NCBI GenBank assembly: GCA_033722375.1
Contig: JAWVZB010000004.1
Span: 1-60,416, forward strand
Source of the DNA: JAWVZB01 sp033722375
GTDB lineage: Bacteria > Actinomycetota > Nitriliruptoria > Nitriliruptorales > Nitriliruptoraceae
Direction of reading: 5' to 3'
DNA: 60,416 nucleotides
Position 1 is the stretch's first letter. The number at the start of each line of letters is the position of its first letter. Below the pieces are notes generated by a model. The model ran no database searches, had not been told where the DNA came from, and was given only the letters and a program-made list of their open reading frames with translations. Shown here in pieces: positions 8,375 through 18,642 of this stretch. The position numbers and the translations under genes were made by a program.

Positions 8375-8387
8375 GGTGGATTCCACC
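8375..8387. promoter_or_regulatory. 13-base palindrome upstream of bldD
   Basis: GGTGGATTCCACC is a perfect odd palindrome (six-base arms, one central base) in the 152-base gap between the rsmE stop and the bldD start. Another CCACC follows at about 8394. It could be an operator for bldD or a weak 3' structure of rsmE. It does not match the published BldD box well enough to claim autoregulation. Confidence 0.35.
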
Positions 8388-8405
8388 TAGAACCACCCCG
8401 ATTAG

Positions 8406-9134
8406 CTAGCCCAGTCGTCCCAGGATGTGGGCCACGATCGCGGTGAGGACACCGGCAGCGTGCTCGGTGCGCAGGACGGTCGGGCCGAGCGTCACCGGGA
8501 TCCAGCCAGCCCCCCGGAAGCGGTCGATCTCCGCCTCGCTCCATCCGCCTTCCGGCCCCACCGCGAGCACCACGGCGGTTCCGTCCACGTCTGTGAGGGC
8601 CCGCCGAACGGGCGTGTCCGCAGCGACGTCGGCCACGACGCCGACCGCATCGGCGAACTCGGTGACCACCTCGTCGAGGGGACGTGGCGGATCGAGCCGG
8701 CACCGCCACGGACGGCGGGACTGGTTCACCGCCGACTCCGCGATGGCCCGCCACCGCCGCGTGGCCTTGTCGGCCTTGTCGTCCCGGAGGCTGACCACCG
8801 AGTGGTCGGATCCGACGGGCACGATGCGGTCGACGCCGAGCTCACAGAGCAGACGTACGACCTCGTCGAGCTTCCGCCCCTTCGGCAGCGCATGGACGAC
8901 GACGATCGGAGGTGCCGGCGCCGGGGTCACCACTGGACTCTCGGTCAGCCTCGCCCCGCCCTCGGTCAGCTCGGCAGAGGCCGACCACCCATGACCGTCG
9001 GACACGACGAGCACATCACCGGGGGTCATCCGGAGGACGTCGCGGAGATGGTGCCCCTGCCCCTCAGGCAGAGGAACTGCGTCCCCAGGGCCCCGGTCGG
9101 CCAACCCCACCTCGAGGGTGACGAACGGGGTCAC
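8406..9134 (-). CDS. rsmE: 16S rRNA (uracil-1498-N3)-methyltransferase RsmE
   Basis: SPOUT-family SAM-dependent enzyme that methylates U1498 of 16S rRNA in the assembled 30S subunit. The 242-residue product has an N-terminal PUA-like domain with GHHLRDVLRM, the HALPKGRKLDEVVRLLCELGV segment, and the C-terminal knot with VGPEGGWSEAEID and LGPTVLRTEHAAG, all diagnostic. The GTG at 9134 overlaps the dnaJ stop as GTGA. The hrcA-dnaJ-rsmE order is common in Gram-positive bacteria. Confidence 0.97.
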   Translation of the reverse strand: MTPFVTLEVGLADRGPGDAVPLPEGQGHHLRDVLRMTPGDVLVVSDGHGWSASAELTEGGARLTESPVVTPAPAPPIVVVHALPKGRKLDEVVRLLCELGVDRIVPVGSDHSVVSLRDDKADKATRRWRAIAESAVNQSRRPWRCRLDPPRPLDEVVTEFADAVGVVADVAADTPVRRALTDVDGTAVVLAVGPEGGWSEAEIDRFRGAGWIPVTLGPTVLRTEHAAGVLTAIVAHILGRLG

Positions 9135-10258
9135 CGGAAGGCTTCGCGCAGCCGGGTGAACAACCCTCGCCCCTGGCTGCCGGTGTCCTCGCCCCGTAGC
9201 TCGGCGAGCCGCGCAACGAGCTCACGTTGCTCCCCGTCCAGGTCGGTCGGGATCTCGACGTCGACGCTCAGATGGAGGTCACCGGGATTGCCCCCGCCCT
9301 TCGGCGGCAGCCCAGCCCGGCGCACGCGGAGCGTCGATCCGGGCTGGCTCCCGGCCGGGAGGTCGACGGTCACGGTCTCCCCCGTGATGGTCGGGACCTC
9401 GAGTGTCGAGCCGAGGACGGCCTGCGTCAGCGGGACGCGGATCTCGGCCAGGAGGTCCCGGCCGTGCCGCTCGAACACCTCGTGCGGGGTGACGCGGACC
9501 TCGACGTACAGGTCGCCGGCCGCGGCCCCGGCGCGCCCCGCTTCCCCGGCACCCGCCACACGGAGACGGTCACCGGCCTCCACCCCCGCCGGGATCTCGA
9601 CCGTGACCGTTCGTGTCTGTCGACGGCGCCCCTCCCCGCCACACGCTGGGCACGGATCGGTGGGGCGTCGCCCCGAACCGCCGCAGTCGTCGCAGGTGGC
9701 CGCGGTCGCGAGCTGACCGAAGGCCGTCCGCACGATCCGCTGCCGCTGGCCACTGCCTCCACACGTGGAGCAGCGCGCCGGCGACTCGCCGCTGCGACTC
9801 CCGGTGCCACCACACGAGTCACAGGTCGCGGCGACGTCGACCTCGACGGGGCGACGGGTGCCGCTGGCGACCTCCTCCAGGCTCAGCTCCACCGGAACGA
9901 GTACGTCCCGCCCCGACTGCTCCCGTCCGGCGCTGCGCCCCGCCCCGAACGTGGTCCCGAAGAACGCGTCGATGACGTCACCGATGCCTCCGAAGCCACC
10001 ACCGAAGCCGAAGGGGTCGCCGGCACCGGCCCCACGTGTCTGGGGGGTGCCGTCGTCACCGAACCGGTCGTAGCGGGCGCGGCGCTCCGGGTCGCTCAAG
10101 ACCTGGTAGGCGTGGGTGACCTGCTTGAAGGTCTCCTCGTCACCACCCGCATCCGGATGGGACTCGCGAGCACGGCGCCGGTAGGCACGCTTGATCTCGT
10201 CCGCGGAGGCGTCCCGCGGCACGCCGAGAAGCTCGTAGAGGTCGGGCACGTCGCTCAC
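9131..10258 (-). CDS. dnaJ: Molecular chaperone DnaJ
   Basis: Hsp40 co-chaperone that delivers substrates to DnaK and stimulates its ATPase. The 375-residue type I DnaJ has a J-domain with HPD at 34-36, a Gly/Phe linker (about 78-95), and four CxxCGGxG zinc repeats (CDSCGGTG, CSTCGGSG, CDDCGGSG, CPACGGEG). The substrate-binding C-terminal domains follow. It starts with GTG at 10258, coupled to hrcA by a GTGA overlap, so it should follow HrcA heat-shock control. No dnaK or grpE lies in the window. Confidence 0.98.
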   Translation of the reverse strand: MSDVPDLYELLGVPRDASADEIKRAYRRRARESHPDAGGDEETFKQVTHAYQVLSDPERRARYDRFGDDGTPQTRGAGAGDPFGFGGGFGGIGDVIDAFFGTTFGAGRSAGREQSGRDVLVPVELSLEEVASGTRRPVEVDVAATCDSCGGTGSRSGESPARCSTCGGSGQRQRIVRTAFGQLATAATCDDCGGSGRRPTDPCPACGGEGRRRQTRTVTVEIPAGVEAGDRLRVAGAGEAGRAGAAAGDLYVEVRVTPHEVFERHGRDLLAEIRVPLTQAVLGSTLEVPTITGETVTVDLPAGSQPGSTLRVRRAGLPPKGGGNPGDLHLSVDVEIPTDLDGEQRELVARLAELRGEDTGSQGRGLFTRLREAFR

Positions 10259-11313
10259 TCGGAGAGGTCGCTCAGCGTCTGCTGGAGCTGGTCCGCGACC
10301 GCACGCACCGTCGACAGCACCGACGCGTAGTCCATCCGGGTGGGGCCGAGCACGCCGAGCGAGCCGCTCGTCACGAGCCGGTACCGCTGCGCCACGAGCG
10401 AGGCGGTCGACAGGCCGTCGAGATCGACCTCGTCGCCGATCCGCACAGCGGGCTCGTCAGCCGTGGTCGTGGCCTCGTCGAGCAGCCGCGCCAGGGTGCT
10501 GCGCTCCTCGAGCAGCTCGAGGAGCCGGGTGAGCTGCTCCCGCTCGAAGGAACGTTCACCGGCGAGGCTGGCCTGCCCACCGACGTAGACCGTGCGGATC
10601 GGATCCTCGACGATCCCCTCGGCGGTCGCGTCGACGACCGCCTGGATGATCCCGACGAGCTCGCTCGGCGCCTCGTCGGTCAGGTCTTCGACCGCAGCGT
10701 TGACGTCGCTCATGCGCTTGCCGCGGACGTGCTCGTTCAGGACGGAGCGGACCCGCTCGACGTCGCGGTCACTGACGGGGCTCGGCAGCTCGACCAGCCG
10801 CTTGTCGACCCGGCCGGTGTCAGCGACCATCAGCAGGAGCGCCGACTGCGGGGTCAGGGTCACGAGCTCGATGAGCTTCAGCCGTGAGGTGTCGAGCGCC
10901 GGCGCGATGACCAGCGAGACGAGCCGGGTGAGCTGCGACAGCACGTTGGTCGTGCGAGCCAACAGGTCCTCGAGATCGCGCGCGTTGCCGAGGAGCTCGC
11001 CGACCACCTCGCGCCGGGGCTCCGGCACGGCGGGGTTCTGGCGCAGCTCGTCGACGAAGTAGCGGTACCCGAGGTCCGCGGGAACGCGCCCCGCGGAGGT
11101 GTGTGGCTGTTCGATGTAGCCGAGCTTCTCGAGTGCAGCCATCTCGTTGCGGACCGTCGCCGCGGACACGTCGAGCCCGGCCGCCTCGACCACTCGTCGA
11201 GAGCCGACCGGCTCGCCGTTGGCGACGTACTCGGTGACGATCGCGCGCAGGATCCGGACCTTGCGCTCATCCAGCTCGGGGATCTCGAGCGTCGCGTCGT
11301 CGACGTCGGCCAT
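10255..11313 (-). CDS. hrcA: Heat-inducible transcriptional repressor HrcA
   Basis: Repressor of class I heat-shock genes that binds CIRCE inverted repeats and is folded by GroE. The 352-residue protein has the N-terminal winged helix (ATVRNEMAALEKLGYIEQPHTSAGRVPAD), the GAF-like middle and the conserved C-terminal GVLGPTRMDYASVLSTVRAVAD. The ATG at 11313 is preceded by an excellent AAGGAGG seven bases upstream. A CIRCE-like element lies about 30 bases upstream, which suggests autoregulation of hrcA-dnaJ-rsmE. Confidence 0.97.
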   Translation of the reverse strand: MADVDDATLEIPELDERKVRILRAIVTEYVANGEPVGSRRVVEAAGLDVSAATVRNEMAALEKLGYIEQPHTSAGRVPADLGYRYFVDELRQNPAVPEPRREVVGELLGNARDLEDLLARTTNVLSQLTRLVSLVIAPALDTSRLKLIELVTLTPQSALLLMVADTGRVDKRLVELPSPVSDRDVERVRSVLNEHVRGKRMSDVNAAVEDLTDEAPSELVGIIQAVVDATAEGIVEDPIRTVYVGGQASLAGERSFEREQLTRLLELLEERSTLARLLDEATTTADEPAVRIGDEVDLDGLSTASLVAQRYRLVTSGSLGVLGPTRMDYASVLSTVRAVADQLQQTLSDLSE

Positions 11314-11344
11314 CGGCCACCTCCTTGCCCCGGATGGTACAACG

Positions 11345-11371
11345 CTGGCACTCTGGTCCTCCGCCTGCTAA
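11345..11371 (-). promoter_or_regulatory. Degenerate CIRCE operator in front of hrcA
   Basis: On the minus strand the site reads TTAGCAGGC, nine bases, GAGTGCCAG. The CIRCE consensus is TTAGCACTC-N9-GAGTGCTAA. Fourteen of 18 arm positions match, with the exact nine-base spacer, and the site lies about 30 bases upstream of the hrcA start. The match is by eye; the two arms are no longer fully complementary to each other, so binding strength is uncertain. Confidence 0.6.
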
Positions 11372-11462
11372 CCATCCGCTCCTGTCCGTTCGAACACACC
11401 AACGTCGGAGATCGGTGGGCGACCACCGAGACCCTGGGAGCGCCGACCGAAGGAGTCGCGGG

Positions 11463-11909
11463 ATGTCCACCGGGAAGCAGGATGTCGTCGACCACGCCCA
11501 TCCCCCAGCCGCCTCCCCCCAGACCGGCGACCCGCGCTCGACGGGCCAGATCGTGAACGACATCCTCACCGAGGTGCAGGTCCTCGTGAGGAAGGAGATC
11601 GAGCTCGCCAAGCAGGAGCTCGCCGAGGCGGCCGCGGTGCGTGCACAGGCGCTCGCGGCAGCGCTCGTCGGTGCTGTCATGGGCCTCTTCGCGCTCGGCT
11701 TCGGCGCCGCAGCAGCCGCCAGGGTGCTCGAGATCTGGCTCGAGCCCTGGGCGGCATGGCTCATCGTGTTCGGGGCGTTCGTGCTCATCACCGTGATCGC
11801 GCTGCTCGTCGCGCGGAGTCGCGCCAACGCCGTACCGCTGCAACCCGAGAAGACCAAACGCTCGATCGAGGAGAACGCCAGGTGGGCGAGAACCCAACTG
11901 AAACGCTGA
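11463..11909 (+). CDS. Holin-superfamily-III-like membrane protein (PF07332/DUF1469 type)
   Basis: Small membrane protein, 148 aa, with a long polar N-terminus, an amphipathic helix (ILTEVQVLVRKEIELAKQEL) and two membrane segments (about 65-90 and 98-120), then a basic tail. This layout is that of the actinobacterial putative Actinobacteriophage-holin-III superfamily proteins, which are chromosomal and not lytic as far as known. The ATG at 11463 has AAGGAG seven bases upstream. Its 3' end overlaps the DUF3618 gene by 28 bases, a frequent partner. Confidence 0.8.
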   Translation: MSTGKQDVVDHAHPPAASPQTGDPRSTGQIVNDILTEVQVLVRKEIELAKQELAEAAAVRAQALAAALVGAVMGLFALGFGAAAAARVLEIWLEPWAAWLIVFGAFVLITVIALLVARSRANAVPLQPEKTKRSIEENARWARTQLKR

Positions 11910-12295
11910 GCGAGATCGAAGCCTCCCGGCAGCGGCTCCAGCAGGACATCGACCTGCTCGCCGCGCGCCTGCCCGAGGCCGATGAGCTCGAGCGACGAGC
12001 CAAGATCGCCGGGGCGATCGCGGCGGCGGCCGGGATCGGCCTGACCGTGGCGTACGTCTCCTCGAAGCGTGCGCTCGAGAACCGACGCCGACACAAGGAG
12101 GCCGAGCGCCAGGCCGAGGCCCTGGCCGACGTGCTCGCCGAGCGGCGGTTCCTCGTGCAGGAGGGACCCACGGCCGACGTCACCGTCGAGCTCGATGACG
12201 ACGCCAGGCAGACCCTCACGCTCGCTGCGCTGGCGGCGGCGGTGACCGCGATGGTGGTGGCGGTCGCACGGGCCGTCTCGCGGCGCGGCGACTGA
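11882..12295 (+). CDS. DUF3618 domain-containing protein
   Basis: A 137-residue protein of the DUF3618 type: an N-terminal helix ('EIEASRQRLQQDIDLLAARLP') that in the family starts with 'I-x-x-x-R-x-x-L-x-x-x-x-D-x-L', a membrane helix at about 42-60, and a second hydrophobic helix near the C-terminus (LAALAAAVTAMVVAVARAV). The GTG at 11882 follows GAGGAG by eight bases, both inside the upstream gene, so translation is coupled. These pairs are widespread in Actinobacteria and are thought to act at the envelope; the role is unknown. Confidence 0.75.
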   Translation: MGENPTETLSEIEASRQRLQQDIDLLAARLPEADELERRAKIAGAIAAAAGIGLTVAYVSSKRALENRRRHKEAERQAEALADVLAERRFLVQEGPTADVTVELDDDARQTLTLAALAAAVTAMVVAVARAVSRRGD

Positions 12296-12326
12296 CGCGC
12301 GACCGGCGCTGGCGACTGCGCGTCAG
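12292..12326. terminator. Symmetric hairpin between convergent genes
   Basis: CTGACGCGC (12292-12300) and its exact reverse complement GCGCGTCAG (12318-12326) enclose a 17-base loop. The stem contains the stop codons of both the DUF3618 gene (rightward) and hemW (leftward). There is no T tract on either side, so it would be a bidirectional, non-canonical terminator. Confidence 0.5.
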
Positions 12327-13504
12327 GCCAGACGCGCGACGGCGTCGTCCAGGAGGAACCAGCCCGCTTCCGTGGCCTGGAGCCGACCACAGGACGTGCG
12401 CACGAGGCCCCGATCGACCGCGTCGGCGAGCGCATCCGGCGAGATGGGCGGGCGGTCGACCGGATGCAGTCCCTCCTTCAGGCGGAGCCCGAGCAGGAGG
12501 CGCTCGTCGCGACGCTGCTCGACCGTGAGCTCCTCCTCACCGGCCACCGGGGATCGGCCAGCCTCGACGGCGTTGACGTAGTCCTCGACCGACCTCGTAC
12601 GCCACCAGCGGGCTCCGTCCAGGTGCCCGTGCGCCCCGACCCCCACCGCGAGATAGTCGCCGTGACGCCAGTAGAGGGTGTTGTGCGCCGACCGCTCCCG
12701 AGGGGTCCGCGCCCAGTTCGAGATCTCGTAGTGATCGAAGCCTGCCGCGGAGAGCACGTCGCGGGCCAGATCGAATCGACGCCGCTGGACCTCGTCGGAC
12801 GGAGCCGCCATGGCACCCGTGCGCACCCGCCGCCCGAACGGCGTGTTCGGATGGATCGTGAGGGCGTAGCAGCTGACGTGGTCCACCCCGAGATCGAGAA
12901 CCTGCTCGAGCGAGCGGCGCCAGTCGGCGTCGGACTCCCCCGGCGTCCCGTAGATCAGATCGACGTTGAGGCGCTCGATGCCCGCCTCCCGGGCCTGCGT
13001 GACCGCGACCGCTGGGCCCTCGGGACCATGCTGGCGTTCGAGGGTCGACAGGACATGCGGGGCGAACGACTGCGCCCCGATCGACAGACGGTTCACCCGG
13101 GCGTGGGCGAGCGCCTCGAACAGCTCGGGCGAGGCGGTCTCGGGGTTGCACTCCACCGTGATCTCCGCATCACCGGCGACCTCGAACTCGTCCCTGACGG
13201 CGGACACGATGCCGGCCAGGTCCGCCGGTGGCAGCAGGGTCGGGGTGCCACCGCCGACGAAGATCGACGTCACCGGTCGTTGCGTGGTCTCCGCGTGTGT
13301 GGCCGCGGTGCGCCGGAGATCCTCATGGAGCGCGGCCACGTAGCGGGGGATCCACCCGTCCCGGTCGTCGTAGGTCGCGAAGTCGCAGTAGCCACAGCGG
13401 TGGGCGCAGAACGGCACGTGGAGGTAGACACCGAAACCGGCCGCCGGGCCGCTCTCGACGGGATCGTCGAGCCAGCGTCGCGTGTCGGTGGCGGGGTCGG
13501 ACAT
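12323..13504 (-). CDS. hemW: Radical SAM heme chaperone HemW
   Basis: Radical SAM protein of the coproporphyrinogen-oxidase-like family, now regarded as a heme chaperone. The 393-residue product has the [4Fe-4S] motif C33-x3-C37-x2-C40 (CAHRCGYCDF), GGGTPTLL for SAM binding, the ECNPE motif, NRLSIGAQSF, and the HemW-type HNTLYWRHGDYLAVGVGAHG stretch. The last separates HemW from true HemN. The ATG at 13504 is the natural start. Together with lepA and hrcA-dnaJ it forms the standard Gram-positive neighbourhood, although two transporter genes lie between hemW and lepA here. Confidence 0.94.
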   Translation of the reverse strand: MSDPATDTRRWLDDPVESGPAAGFGVYLHVPFCAHRCGYCDFATYDDRDGWIPRYVAALHEDLRRTAATHAETTQRPVTSIFVGGGTPTLLPPADLAGIVSAVRDEFEVAGDAEITVECNPETASPELFEALAHARVNRLSIGAQSFAPHVLSTLERQHGPEGPAVAVTQAREAGIERLNVDLIYGTPGESDADWRRSLEQVLDLGVDHVSCYALTIHPNTPFGRRVRTGAMAAPSDEVQRRRFDLARDVLSAAGFDHYEISNWARTPRERSAHNTLYWRHGDYLAVGVGAHGHLDGARWWRTRSVEDYVNAVEAGRSPVAGEEELTVEQRRDERLLLGLRLKEGLHPVDRPPISPDALADAVDRGLVRTSCGRLQATEAGWFLLDDAVARLA

Positions 13505-13599
13505 CTCGTCCCCGACGGTATCTGCGCGCCGTGCCGCACGGCTCCGACGTCACGGCGTACGGTGGCCCGGCTCGGGGGCAGGTCGGGACAGGGAGCGAC

Positions 13600-14955
13600 A
13601 TGGACGCGTGGCGCCGGGTGCAGTGGATCTACCTGACGCTCACGCTGCTCTCGACACTCGCGGCGTCGCTGATCTGGGGGATCAACACCCTCTTCCTGCT
13701 GGACGCCGGGCTGTCGAACGCCGAGGCGTTCGGAGCCAACGCCGCCTTCACCGCCGGGATGCTGCTCTTCGAGATCCCGACGGGGGTGGTGGCCGACACC
13801 CGGGGCCGCCGGGCCTCGTACCTGCTCGGGGCGGCCACACTGCTCGTCTCGACGCTCCTGTACCTGCTGATGTGGGAGCTCCAAGGCCCACTGCTCGGGT
13901 GGGTCGGAGCGTCGATCCTGATCGGGGTGGGCTTCGCCTTCTTCTCGGGGGCCACGGAAGCGTGGCTGGTCGACGCCCTCGACGCGACCGGCTACGACCA
14001 GAGCCTCGAGTCCATGTTCGCCAAGGGGCAGGTCGTCACGGGCATCGCCATGCTGTCGGGATCGGTGGCAGGCGGGTTCATCGCCCAGGCCACCAACCTC
14101 GGCGTCCCCTACGTGGCACGGGCGGCGCTCCTGGGCTTGACGTTCGCCGTGGCCTGGTGGGCGATGCACGACCTCGGGTTCGAGGGACGGCGGAGCGGGG
14201 CGGTACGCGACGAGGTCGCCGCGGTCTTTCGCGCCTCGATCCGCGGCGGACTCGGCAACCGTCCGGTCCGTTGGATGATGCTCGAGGCACCGTTCACCGC
14301 CGGCGTCGGCATCTTCGTCTTCTACGCCATGCAGCCCTACCTGCTCGAGCTGTACGGCGACCCGGACGCGTTCGGCATCGCCGGCCTGGCCGCAGCGATC
14401 GTGGCAGGGTCGCAGATCGTCGGCGGGTTCGCGGTACCGCTCCTGCGCCGCCTGGTCAGCTACCGCACCACGGTCTTCATCGGCACGGTCGTCGTCTCGG
14501 TCCTGATGCTGGTCGGGATGGGGCTCGTGGACACGTTCTGGCCGGCCCTCGTGATGCTCGTCGTCTGGGCGATGAGCTTCGCGGCGGCACTGCCGATGCG
14601 GCGGGCGTACCTCAACGGCCTCATCGCCTCCGAGGAACGCGCGACGGTCCTGAGCTTCGACTCGCTGATGGGGTCAGCCGGGGGTGTGGTTGCGCAGCCG
14701 GCCTTGGGCCGCATCGCCGACGTCTCGGGGTACGGCGCGTCCTACGTGGTGTCCGGCGCGCTGACCGCCCTGGCGCTGCCGTTCGTGCTCCTGGCTCGAC
14801 GGGAGCAGGCCCCGTCGGACCCGATCCTGCGGGGCGCGCCCGCGCCGGGGAGCCCCCAGCCCGTCCCGCCACAGCCGATCGAGGTCGATCCGGACGGTCA
14901 GCGGCTCGCCGAGCCGGATCCGGATGGGCAGGAGGACACGGGCTCCGCGGACTGA
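13600..14955 (+). CDS. MFS transporter
   Basis: Major facilitator with about twelve membrane helices, 451 aa. The loop 2-3 signature appears as GVVADTRGRRASYLLG, and the pseudo-repeat in the second half is weaker. The first half reads INTLFLLDAGLSNAEAF, which recalls drug-efflux-like carriers in which one helix pair senses substrate from the bilayer. A Pro-rich, Asp-rich tail of about 45 residues (after LLARREQ) is cytoplasmic. The ATG at 13600 follows GGGAGCGAC. The gene is divergent from hemW (95-base gap) and convergent with the permease. Substrate unknown. Confidence 0.88.
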   Translation: MDAWRRVQWIYLTLTLLSTLAASLIWGINTLFLLDAGLSNAEAFGANAAFTAGMLLFEIPTGVVADTRGRRASYLLGAATLLVSTLLYLLMWELQGPLLGWVGASILIGVGFAFFSGATEAWLVDALDATGYDQSLESMFAKGQVVTGIAMLSGSVAGGFIAQATNLGVPYVARAALLGLTFAVAWWAMHDLGFEGRRSGAVRDEVAAVFRASIRGGLGNRPVRWMMLEAPFTAGVGIFVFYAMQPYLLELYGDPDAFGIAGLAAAIVAGSQIVGGFAVPLLRRLVSYRTTVFIGTVVVSVLMLVGMGLVDTFWPALVMLVVWAMSFAAALPMRRAYLNGLIASEERATVLSFDSLMGSAGGVVAQPALGRIADVSGYGASYVVSGALTALALPFVLLARREQAPSDPILRGAPAPGSPQPVPPQPIEVDPDGQRLAEPDPDGQEDTGSAD

Positions 14956-14988
14956 GGCCCGAGCGCCACCGACGGCCATCCGGCGAGG

Positions 14989-16227
14989 TCAGGTACTGCC
15001 CCGACGCACCCACCAGACCGCGGAGCCGACGGCCAGCAGCAACCCACCGCCCACGACCGCCACGAGGGGCAGGCTGAACGCGAGCACCGCACACCCGAGG
15101 ACGCCGGCGACCGCGAGGGGCCGCGGCCAACGCCGCTCGTCGTCCGACAGCGTCACCGCGGAGGCGTTCGCCAGTCCGTAGTAGGTCAGGACGGCGAAGG
15201 AGCTGAACCCGATCGCCCCGCGCAGATCGGCCACCGCGACGATGCCGCACACGAGCACGGCGACCGCGAGCTCGGCCCGGTAGGGGGTGCGGTAGCGCTG
15301 GTGCACCGCGTCGAGGACGCCCGGGAGCTCGCGGCGGCGCGCCATCGAGAACGAGGTCCTGCTCACACCGGCGAGCAGCGACAGCAGCACGCCCGCCGAC
15401 GCCACCGCCGCTCCGACCCGCACCACCGGCGTCAGCGTGGACCATGCGCCCGCAGAGACCGCTTCGGCGAGGGGGGCGGGGGCGGTCGCGAGCCGCTCCG
15501 GGCCGACCGCGAGGAGCGCGGCGCCCATCACCAGGGCGTAGGTCACGACCACGATCCCGAGTGCCAAGGGGATGGCCCGCGGGATGGTCCGCTGGGGGTC
15601 GGTGACCTCCTCCCCGAGTGTGGCGATCCGGGCGTAGCCGGCGAACGCGAAGAACAGCAGCCCACCGGCCCGGAGGATCCCACCCACCCCGCCGGGGAGG
15701 TCGATCGAGAGCCGGGAGACGGTCGGCTCGCCGGCGAGGAGGACGGCGGCCACGACCGTGGCCAGCGCCGCCAAGGTGACCGCCACGATGACGCGGGTGG
15801 TGCGAGCGGTCTTGTCGACCCCGAGGTAGTTGACGACGGTGAGCGCGACCACCGCCCCGATCCCGAGCGGACGGGCGAGATCGGGCGCGACGTAGGCCCC
15901 GAACGTCAACGCCATCGCCGCGAGGCTCGCGGTCTTGCCGACGACGAAGGACCACCCCGCGAGGAACCCCCAGTAGTCCCCGAGTCGCTTGCGCGCGTAG
16001 ACGTAGGTTCCGCCCGACTCTGGGTACAGCGCCGCCAGTTGCGCCGACGAGGTGGCGTTGGCGTAGGCGACGAACGCCGCGGCAGCGAGCCCGGCGAGCA
16101 GCCAGCTGCCCGCCGCCTCGGCCGCCGGGCCGACCGCGGCGAAGACCCCCGCGCCGAGCATCGCCCCGAGCCCGACGACGACGGCATCACCGACGCCGAG
16201 CCGCCGGGCCAAGCGCTTCTGGGTCAC
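14989..16227 (-). CDS. APC-family amino acid permease
   Basis: Twelve-helix amino acid/polyamine/organocation permease of 412 aa. TM1 carries the substrate loop GLGAMLGAGVFAAVGPAAEAAG; TM2-3 has the YPESGGTYVYARKRLG motif; TM6 reads FFAFAGYARIATLGEEVTDPQRTIPRA, all hallmark APC positions. The start was set at GTG 16227 because GGAGG lies five bases upstream; the GTG at 16233 lies inside that Shine-Dalgarno sequence. The substrate is not predictable. The gene interrupts the lepA-hemW order and may be a later insertion. Confidence 0.92.
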   Translation of the reverse strand: MTQKRLARRLGVGDAVVVGLGAMLGAGVFAAVGPAAEAAGSWLLAGLAAAAFVAYANATSSAQLAALYPESGGTYVYARKRLGDYWGFLAGWSFVVGKTASLAAMALTFGAYVAPDLARPLGIGAVVALTVVNYLGVDKTARTTRVIVAVTLAALATVVAAVLLAGEPTVSRLSIDLPGGVGGILRAGGLLFFAFAGYARIATLGEEVTDPQRTIPRAIPLALGIVVVTYALVMGAALLAVGPERLATAPAPLAEAVSAGAWSTLTPVVRVGAAVASAGVLLSLLAGVSRTSFSMARRRELPGVLDAVHQRYRTPYRAELAVAVLVCGIVAVADLRGAIGFSSFAVLTYYGLANASAVTLSDDERRWPRPLAVAGVLGCAVLAFSLPLVAVVGGGLLLAVGSAVWWVRRGST

Positions 16228-16297
16228 GTCCACCTCCGGATCGGGGCGCGACGATAGGTGGCGTGCACCGGCAGCTCCTGTCCGGGGAGCCGTCTGT

Positions 16298-18142
<1,845 letters not shown>

Positions 18143-18302
18143 GCGAACCTTCGAAAGCGACGAGGACCGGAGGGCGAGCGTACCGACGGGCGGTCTTGGT
18201 ACCCTTGCGAGCCAATGCGGCCTGCGCCCCGTCTGGCGCGACCGCGGCGCCCTCGTCCGCGCCCCCAACCACACCTGCTTCCCGACAACGAAGAGACCTG
18301 CT

Positions 18303-18563
18303 GTGGCCAACATCAAGAGCCAGATCAAACGCAACCGCCAGAACGAGAAGCGTCACGAACGCAACAAGGCGGTGCGTACGCGGCTGAAGTCGGCCCGTCG
18401 TGCGTTCCTCGAGGCGGTCGAAGCCGGGGACCGCGAAGCCGCCGAAGAGGCCTTCCGTCACGCGACCCGGGTCTTCGACAAGGCCGCCTCCAAGGGGGTC
18501 ATCCACCCCAACAACGCGGCCAACAAGAAGTCGAAGATGGCCAAGAAGCTCGAGGCGCTCTGA
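18303..18563 (+). CDS. rpsT: 30S ribosomal protein S20
   Basis: Small basic 16S rRNA-binding protein of 86 aa (MANIKSQIKRNRQNEKRHERN start; GVIHPNNAANKKSKMAKKL near the end, both signature regions). It starts with GTG at 18303, preceded by a weak GAAGAGA. It is divergent from lepA with a 160-base gap that should hold both promoters. In many Gram-positives holA, rpsT and lepA are neighbours; here the giant glutamate dehydrogenase gene lies between rpsT and holA. Confidence 0.97.
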   Translation: MANIKSQIKRNRQNEKRHERNKAVRTRLKSARRAFLEAVEAGDREAAEEAFRHATRVFDKAASKGVIHPNNAANKKSKMAKKLEAL

Positions 18564-18642
18564 CCGACGGTCGAACGCAGCGCCTCTCGGATGACGCAGG
18601 GGCCGCTCAGTAGGCTCGCTCCACGTCGGAGCCGAGGCGCTC

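Noticed and set aside
8254..8405. BldD binding box for autoregulation upstream of bldD
   Set aside because: The best candidates fit the published BldD consensus poorly; only a different 13-base palindrome is clear.
11463..12295. Prophage holin region
   Set aside because: Holin-like superfamily III and DUF3618 proteins are ordinary chromosomal pairs in actinobacteria, and no phage structural, lysis or integration gene is near.
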